Source of the DNA: Parasponia andersonii
Taxonomy: Eukaryota; Streptophyta; Magnoliopsida; Rosales; Cannabaceae
Length of the DNA stretch: 64,000 nt
NCBI GenBank assembly: GCA_002914805.1
Contig: JXTB01000283.1
Location: 486,312 to 550,311, forward strand
Direction: 5' to 3'
Below are positions 60,101 through 64,000 of the stretch, in pieces; the first letter of the stretch is position 1, and every line of letters begins with the position of its first letter. The notes beneath the pieces are model-generated. The model saw nothing but the letters and a program-made list of their open reading frames with translations, did not search any database and was not told the DNA's origin. The position numbers and the translations under genes were made by a program.

Positions 60101-62291
60101 CGTAGTATTGTTTAGATACAGGCGGTTCGACACTGATCCAAGAAAAAAACGGATTCAACTAGACGAACAATTCACAAGTATATACAATGTGCTTACTGGT
60201 ACAAAGATGACCCATTTATACTTGCATCACAAGCAGAGTTGATTTATTACACGAATGATGATAAGAATGGGCCTTTGTGGAAACTTGTTAACAAGTATAT
60301 TGTCACATCCCCTAATTTAAGTATGCACCTAAGTTAGAAAATGCTTAATTTTTTTTTATATTCATCTTCTAAAATAAAATAAAAAAAAAGATCTGGTTAT
60401 AATTTTTTTAAAAAAATAAAAAGAAATATTTAAACTAAAAAAAACAACATCTTATTAAAATATCAGAAACAAAAACTTAATATTCAAAATAACCTATGAA
60501 ATAAAAACACTTAATTTGTAATCCAAAGGCCAAATACAAGAAAATAAAACTTAAAGTCGATTAAAAAACTTCTAACACTATTTAGAGATTCCACCACTGC
60601 CACCAGCCAACCTCCAAAGATCTATTACTTATCTGAAAATTTTAAAAGAATGGGATGAGTTTGTGCCTATTAAGTAAATCTCATGCATGCAATGAATGTC
60701 GTATTTTATGAATAATGCATTTTAAGAATCATAACTATGAAACCCCTTCTTTGAAAAACATCTTAATCATAAATGTTACTATCATAAAACTTTCGTATTT
60801 GAGCTCAACATTGTGTAATGCCAAGTCTATCAGAAGTGATGAGCCATAAACATAATGTCATGACAAGCATATGACCTTGTAGCTATTCGGATCCTATATA
60901 TCTATCATACTACAATGGCTAGCATCGCAGTTTAAACATTTGTTCTTAACATGGTGACTGTAGGTCTTTCAGTTAGGCGCATATACTTCTTTCAAGAATT
61001 TGACACACACTTAAATAAAAACATTCTTCTTTGAACAAAATCTGGTTGTATAGTGCTTTAGAAAAATCATTCTTTGATAATCATAATCTCTTGTGCAATT
61101 TATGCAATACTTGTGCATACTCAAGTCATAATTAATATGCAAACTAATATAGCATAGCATATAACAACATATTATAATGATCATAATAACATCACATAAT
61201 AGCATGTAAATTTACATATAAATACATAGAGTGAGATTTACTTACTTCAAGTCTTTAGAAAAAATTTTGTAGTAAAATACCACACAACCAATCTTATTGA
61301 AACCACATGCCTCTTCTTTTTTTAAAATTTTTTTTATTAACCCACAGGTATAACTTAATGTTATACCTTATCATGTTATGGGAAACTTCCATTTTTGTCA
61401 CTTAATTTTTTTTAATATATAAATATAAGTTAAATCATATCTATACATAAGTAGTAAAATAAATTAAAATCTATAAAATAATTCATACAAATAAAGTAGT
61501 GGAAATTAAAAATACATGTGCTTCACACTTATTTAATAATAATAATAATAACAATAGACATACTTATTCATATATACAATGTGTGCTTAATTAAAACTTA
61601 GGTATATACATATAAGTTTGTTATCAAATTATTTTGACTCTAAAAATAAACTGGACTAAGATTTAAACAACAATAATTATTAGAAGAGTTCACTTAACTC
61701 AATAATAGACACAAATTAATCACATTATTATAACAATCACATACAAATGCAAAATGCATGAGAATTTATTTCTCATTAGGCACGCAGTCCAACTTGACTA
61801 TCATGTGCGTATTTTACTGCAACCGTATTCACAAAAATTTTGTCAGTGCATAACTGTTTCACTTATCATAACTATAGATTTAAAACACATGAAAAACAAA
61901 AATCATATTATAGGATAGACTTGATATTACATATACGCCTCGAAACATATGGGACTTTCCAGATGCAGTAGATGTTTCTGATATTGCAACAACAAGCATC
62001 GATGTTCCTATTTTGCAAGAAACAAATTCTTTGTCACTCCAATTATGGGTTGAGCTTCCAGAAATGGAAAATATTCGATTTCATCGGGAAGATGTCGAAC
62101 TAGATGAAGTTAACAATATTGATGACCTTATCTGTCAAGCTCGTGTTGTGACCTCTAATGACTTCTTAGTTGATGATGATGAGTTCGAAGACGATACTTT
62201 AGAGGAATATAATGATGAAAAAGTTGAACTTGATAACGATAGTGATACAAGTTCTGAAGAAGAGAATGAAATATCTGATAATGTAACATAA
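57107..62291 (+). pseudogene. TNP2-type CACTA transposase, copy 2, split by a solo LTR
   Basis: ATG at 57107 opens a 203-codon frame: MSIRNRLSPQFRSGAKAF, then the Transpos_assoc zinc-binding region (VRCLCRRCLNGKFQDPDTV, YTIWSYHGESFP). A frameshift near 57600 follows. The next frame has CPVCGEIRWEVEKK (about 57760), then Transposase_21 at 57990-58340 (GLATDGFNPFRNMST, NLPPWKCMKANSM, MDIFLRPLVDELKELW), ending in a stop where copy 1 has Trp. DUF4218 lies at 59120-59400 (FFDIMIHLILHLPEEA, IHFRWMYSIER), followed by plausible introns (GTAAGTATT near 59604; a second near 59770). DUF4216 is at 59898-60240. The reading DDKNGPLWKLVNKY is cut by the LTR at 60301 and resumes at 61937; the acidic tail ends EENEISDNVT at 62291. 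Multiple stops and the insertion make it inactive. Confidence 0.92.
60301..61931. mobile_element. Solo LTR inserted in the TNP2 gene of CACTA copy 2
   Basis: Copy 1 reads straight through this point, so the insertion can be delimited exactly: it begins TGTCACATCCCCTAATTTAA and ends GATATTACA (TG..CA ends), and is flanked by TATAT (60296-60300) and TATAC (61932-61936), a 5-bp duplication with one change. No retroviral coding domain lies inside its 1631 bases, so it is a solo LTR left after recombination between two LTRs. A TGTCACATCCC start is often seen in plant Ty3-gypsy LTRs; that family call is tentative. Confidence 0.85.
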
Positions 62292-62394
62292 TTTTATATT
62301 CTAGTGTGTGTAGAGTTTTGAAAATTTTATGTTTATTATTTTTTATATTGCTATGTAACGTTTCTAAACTATGATAATATTTTTTTTTTGTAGG

Positions 62395-63918
62395 ATTTCT
62401 AGCCACGGGAGTGCTCCCCTAGCAACTAGTGCTACCTCCGGTTCCAACTTTGGAGATGATAGACATGATCCCAAGGGAAAGAGGGTTAGGGAAGAGACGA
62501 GAGGTTATTCGGTCAAAAAGAAACTTAGGAGGCTTAAGACTGACCGATTGAAGGTCAAATTTTGTGAAAAGATACGGAAGCCTATCTTGGATCATGGCAA
62601 GATGTTCTTAAATATTCTTGCCAAGACGGTTAGAGACACCATCCCAGCTTCCACTCTAACGTGGAAGGATATGAAGAAAGAAGATATTGAGCTCATCTTG
62701 AACCGGATGGAGGTGAGTGAGTTTCCGAAAAGATTATTTTAAGCTATTTTAATAAAAGCCTTTATTAATAATTGTCCATTTTAATTTTGAAGATGAAGTT
62801 TGATTATCCTCGGTCCGATGCACTCTTCATGGACTCTATTGAGCAGTCCATGATGGAATATTTACGGGATTGGCACAACATGATGCAGAATCATTTTATG
62901 AAAATGGGGGGGGTAAGAGGGATATGGCTTGTATTAAGGTCAATCCGTACAAGAACGTTCCCTTCGATCAGTGGAATATTTTGTGTGATCGTTTCGGTTC
63001 TCAAGAGTTTGAGGTAATTAACATGCTATTACAAAAAAAAATGAATTATTAAGAATAAATGATAATCAATGGTGAAATTAACAACTTGTGTATTTTTGCA
63101 GAAAGTCTCGACATAGAACTCAGAAGATCGGTCTAAGCAATTGTATCTGCCTGCACATGGGTCGTCTACCATGATTAGCCAGATAAAGGCAAAGGTTAGA
63201 AAGTCAAATATTTTCTCTAATCAGTACAAAATATTCTATAACTAAATAATCTATCTTTTTTTTTCTTATTTTTCATAGGGCAATCCAGAGACCAGAGAGG
63301 TTATGAGCCCTATCGACTACTTCGAGAGTCGTCATCTCAAGCCGTATGGTTGGCAGAACGAGTACACCTAGGAGAAACATGTAAGAATTCATTCTGTGAG
63401 TTTAAAATATTTGATTTGCGTATATAAATTATAATTACTTTAATTTTTATTTTATTTTGTAGGCAGAGATGGTTACATCCAGGGTGGAGGCACTCACTCA
63501 AACTCAGTCTCATGCTCAGTCTGAGCTTGGGGATGGTGTCTCGTCTGCTGAGTGTGTGGTGGGGCCAGAACAGATTGATGAATTTGAGATCGTGTCCAAG
63601 GCTTTATGGACTAGATCTAGGTGGCAGAAAAGGTTGGGAGCACTCCCTCGGCTGAAAAGTATAGGAGGACAGAGAGCTGCTAGTACGGGACAAGTCGCTG
63701 AGACAATCGCCACCTTGAAGCAGCAGCTAGCTGAGAAGGATGCGGAGCACGCACGGCGGATCGACGAGACTTAGCGACAAATGGCCGAAAAGAAAGTAGA
63801 GAATCAACGCCGGCTCGAGGAGACTCAGCGACAACTCAACGAGCAAAACCGGATGCTTTAAACATTGATTGCAAAGCTCGGCATCGAGATGCCACTACCT
63901 CCGTTTCCAGAATTGTAG
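62395..63918 (+). pseudogene. Transposase_24-type (plant En/Spm second gene), copy 2
   Basis: This is homologous throughout to 21062-19522. Exon 1 (62395-62712) encodes SSHGSAPLATSATSG, then GKRVREETRGYSVKKKLRRL; the start codon of copy 1 is ATT here, so the start is lost. Exon 2 (62793-63013) encodes FDYPRSDALFMDSIEQSMME, but a run of eight G at 62906-62913 adds two bases and shifts the frame before NPYKNVPFDQW. Exon 3 (about 63103-63195) has NSEDRSKQLYLPAHGSSTM, with a stop just before. Then come NPETREVMSPIDYFESRHLKP (a stop follows after NEYT) and a last exon from 63464 with the coiled coil LKQQLAEKDAEHARRIDET and the end IEMPLPPFPEL at 63918. Its likely role in an active element is binding the subterminal motifs (inference). 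Confidence 0.87.
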
Positions 63919-64000
63919 ACATTTTTTATTTTATAATATGTTCTAATTTTAGATACAATTTGTATATTTTCTTTATTTAATAAAATTTGTGTTAATATAT

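Larger units (their letters stand above)
53899..64000 (+). mobile_element. CACTA (En/Spm) DNA transposon, copy 2, 3' end beyond window
   Basis: The left end CACTATAAGAAACATAA at 53899 follows ATT (putative 3-bp target site). From about 56365 to the right edge it is homologous, in reverse orientation, to 26395-19456 of copy 1; by that alignment its right end should lie roughly 635 bases past the window. It carries the same two genes, TNP2-type then Transposase_24-type, both defective, and has been split by a solo LTR at 60301-61931. The 5' 2.3 kb (54120-56365) is not homologous to copy 1. Confidence 0.92.

Noticed and set aside
1..64000. CRISPR arrays, operons, riboswitches, rRNA
   Set aside because: Nothing with regular spacer-repeat structure or bacterial gene organisation is present; the window is plant nuclear DNA.

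Overview
The window is nuclear DNA from a flowering plant, most likely a eudicot. It is AT-rich, has long gene-poor stretches, one intron-containing host gene, and dense layers of plant-type transposable elements (En/Spm-CACTA, Ty1-copia, hAT, an LTR of probable gypsy type, a SINE). Nothing prokaryotic or organellar was recognised. The species cannot be fixed from the sequence alone.

Layout. 1-2130 (minus strand): the first four exons of an ARF-GAP gene of the plant AGD8/9/10 type, running off the left edge; it is the only convincing intact host gene. 2131-11917: its leader and promoter, then about 9 kb of AT-rich intergenic DNA with short tandem duplications, degenerate repeats and one hAT-like terminus. 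11918-16540: a decayed Ty1-copia element (minus strand) with two LTRs and a primer-binding site. 16541-18820: intergenic DNA with a 30-nt poly(T) tract. 18821-29188: a full-length but dead CACTA element (minus strand) with a TTT target duplication. 29189-32223: remains of another CACTA end, unassigned DNA and an LTR-like block. 32224-38766: a second, unrelated copia element (plus strand). 38767-44250: intergenic DNA with a 68-bp duplication carrying G-boxes, a SINE with a 10-bp target duplication and a GC-rich patch. 44251-47453: a complete hAT element with a perfect 8-bp target duplication and a broken transposase. 47454-53898: intergenic DNA with LTR-like, foldback and hAT-end sequences. 53899-64000: a second CACTA element (plus strand) of the same family as the first, running off the right edge and interrupted by a 1.6-kb solo LTR.

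The two CACTA copies are the dominant structure. They lie in opposite orientation with their 5' ends facing each other across about 24.7 kb. Each carries a TNP2-type transposase gene (Transpos_assoc, Transposase_21, DUF4218, DUF4216, acidic tail) followed by a second gene of the plant Transposase_24 family. The genes are clearly homologous, but the 5' leaders are not, and each copy has its own stops, frameshifts and damaged splice or start sites. I found no evidence for a novel enzymatic system. The most informative observations concern transposon structure: different motifs at the two CACTA ends, a copy-specific minisatellite, a hairpin conserved between copies, nested insertions and several clean target-site duplications.
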